A stretch of DNA of 33,323 nucleotides from Bacillota bacterium (GTDB lineage: Bacteria > Bacillota > Clostridia > Acetivibrionales > DSM-1351), in NCBI GenBank assembly GCA_023444055.1, contig JAEZRV010000067.1:1-33323 (forward strand), in the 5' to 3' direction. The translations under genes and the position numbers were made by a program. Below are positions 32,406-33,323 of this stretch, one piece after another. The notes beneath the pieces are model-generated. The model did not search any database. It saw nothing but the letters and a program-made list of their open reading frames with translations, and was not told the DNA's origin. The stretch's first letter is position 1. Each line of letters begins with the position of its first letter.

Positions 32406-32560
32406 TATTGGATAGTCAGTATGCATTTAAACCGTTTAAAGAAGTTGGATAGGCAGCAAGCATTTTAACAGTTTAAATGAAGTTGGATAGTCAGTATGCA
32501 TTTAAACCGTTTGAATCAAGTTGGATAGGCAATATACATTTTGAACAGTGCTTTAGATGA
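32394..32560 (+). repeat. 38-bp degenerate tandem repeat starting at the smpB stop
   Basis: Four units beginning TTGGATAG at 32408, 32445, 32483 and 32521 (periods 37, 38, 38). Units 1 and 3 share GGATAGTCAGTATGCATTTA; units 2 and 4 share TTGGATAGGCA, suggesting the array grew by duplication of a two-unit block. The segment before each TTGGATAG (AACAGTTTAAATGA type) matches the smpB 3' end, AACAGTTTAGATGA, including its stop codon. Confidence 0.75.
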
Positions 32561-32780
32561 TTATATATAGTATACAGATTTTCCAGAAACAGTAACTTGA
32601 TATTGTGCTGGATTGATGTTATTATGTAAACAGTGCTTTGATAACTGAATATTGAAATTAAAGCTTAAAAGCCCTAATTTTTAAGAATCTGGTATTATAG
32701 GAACGTTCTTAAAAACTTGATAAGTACAATAACTACAATGCTATTACGCTGTAGTAGTTTTGCTTAATAAATTTATACAT
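32561..32780. promoter_or_regulatory. Region before ssrA
   Basis: A TGGTATTAT (32690-32698, extended -10 type) could be the tmRNA promoter, but no -35 is convincing. ACTACA (32732-32737) and TGTAGT (32751-32756) form a 6-bp hairpin followed by AGTTTTG, perhaps a weak terminator for the smpB transcript or a processing signal before ssrA. No gene is seen. Confidence 0.35.
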
Positions 32781-33200
32781 GGGGGCGTAATGGTTTCGAC
32801 GGGATTGTTGAGACTTGATAAGCGGGTAGAGGATTCTCGTTGGCCTCTTAAAAAACGAGAAAAAAAATTAAACGCTAAAAACGATAATTTCGCTTTAGCT
32901 GCTGCCTAAGGGCAGCCCGTCAGTCCTAGGTTAGCTGCACCTAGGGTAGCTGGCGTCATCAAGTCAGTCCTTTTGCATAGGAAGGTCAAATGCTAGCACT
33001 AATTCAGCCGTAGCCTTGAGCTGAATCGGACTTTAAAGGCTACCGAAAGTGGCACCCTGCCTGTAGGGGGCCGCCGTAGGGAAACGCGGAAACCAAGTCC
33101 CGCAAGGGATACTGGCTACTGCACAAATTACAGGCTACACCCGTAGAAGTTCTTGAGGATATGGTTTCGGACAGGGGTTCGACTCCCCTCGCCTCCACCA
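32781..33200 (+). ncRNA. ssrA: Transfer-messenger RNA (tmRNA)
   Basis: It opens with GGGGGCGTAATGGTTTCGAC and closes with GGTTCGACTCCCCTCGCCTCCACCA-type acceptor/T-arm sequence ending in an encoded CCA (33198-33200). GGGGGCG pairs with CGCCTCC (one G-U) to form the acceptor stem. The tag frame starts at GCT 32874 and reads AKNDNFALAAA, ending TAA (32907-32909). Pseudoknot-rich DNA follows. The 420-nt span is longer than the 350-370 nt typical of many bacteria. With SmpB it rescues stalled ribosomes and marks products for ClpXP. Confidence 0.96.
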
Positions 33201-33211
33201 CAGTTTGTCCG

Positions 33212-33238
33212 AAAACTCGCTATTTTAGCGAGTTTTTT
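33212..33238 (+). terminator. Terminator of ssrA
   Basis: AAAACTCGCTA (33212-33222), loop TTT, TAGCGAG (33226-33232) followed by T6 (33233-33238). It lies 12 bp after the CCA end, so the precursor has a short 3' trailer. The remaining 85 bp of the window show nothing further. Confidence 0.92.
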
Positions 33239-33323
33239 GGCATTCTCAAGCTATTTTCATAGACTATTTTGTATACTTTTTTATTAGTTGAGAAAAATTG
33301 AATTATATGAAAAGATTTTAATA

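Noticed and set aside
31348..32560. CRISPR or coding repeat arrays
   Set aside because: Units are degenerate throughout with no unique spacers, and their length is not a multiple of three.

Overview
This is AT-rich, low-GC DNA of a Clostridia-type Firmicute. The evidence is the gene content and order (tig-clpP-clpX-lonB, tsaE-tsaB-rimI, smpB next to ssrA), strong GGAGG-type ribosome binding sites, frequent TTG and GTG starts, and an HPr paralogue with the residue pattern of Bacillus Crh. A CUT1 sugar transporter with an intracellular GH31 glycosidase fits a plant-polysaccharide degrader, possibly a Ruminiclostridium-like species. The species guess is inference; I could not run a search.

Layout. 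Positions 1-7010 are a sugar-uptake locus: two paralogous solute-binding lipoproteins, two permeases and a GH31 alpha-glycosidase, punctuated by long stem-loops and closed by a terminator. No transport ATPase is present, so a shared MsmX/MsmK-type ATPase is expected elsewhere. Positions 7041-7814 (minus strand) hold an MntR-type manganese repressor followed by an NRAMP (mntH) gene cut off just after its DPG motif. Positions 8145-13446 run amidohydrolase, tsaE, tsaB, rimI and a Lon-like AAA_32 protease. Positions 13734-15756 are a sigma/anti-sigma/membrane-protein operon with 4-nt overlaps. Then come a Crh-like HPr (15883), uvrC and a metallophosphoesterase. Positions 19190-24884 are the protein quality-control block tig, clpP, clpX and lonB, interrupted by a decayed ISL3-type transposase.

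The second half is looser. It holds a membrane-anchored nuclease with a 14-residue repeat linker, a possible small RNA, a 118-bp tandem repeat, tsaD (about 16 kb from the other t6A genes), a cluster of DnaA boxes, a minus-strand lytic transglycosylase and a Cys-rich protein, a DUF402 protein, a PHP phosphoesterase, smpB and tmRNA.

How the genes work together: TsaE, TsaB and TsaD make t6A on tRNA. SmpB and tmRNA tag stalled products with a peptide ending in ALAAA, which ClpXP (encoded here) would be expected to degrade. Two Lon-like proteases add to proteolysis.

The most unusual content is non-coding: (1) a 118-bp tandem repeat in which 81 bp are identical while the top of a hairpin has been replaced but still pairs; (2) a DnaA-box cluster away from dnaA; (3) two unrelated degenerate minisatellites (34 bp after the PHP gene, about 38 bp after smpB) whose first unit is the 3' end of the gene itself; (4) a candidate small RNA or attenuator with mutually exclusive GGAG/CTCC pairings. 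I saw no tRNA, rRNA, CRISPR array or intact mobile element.
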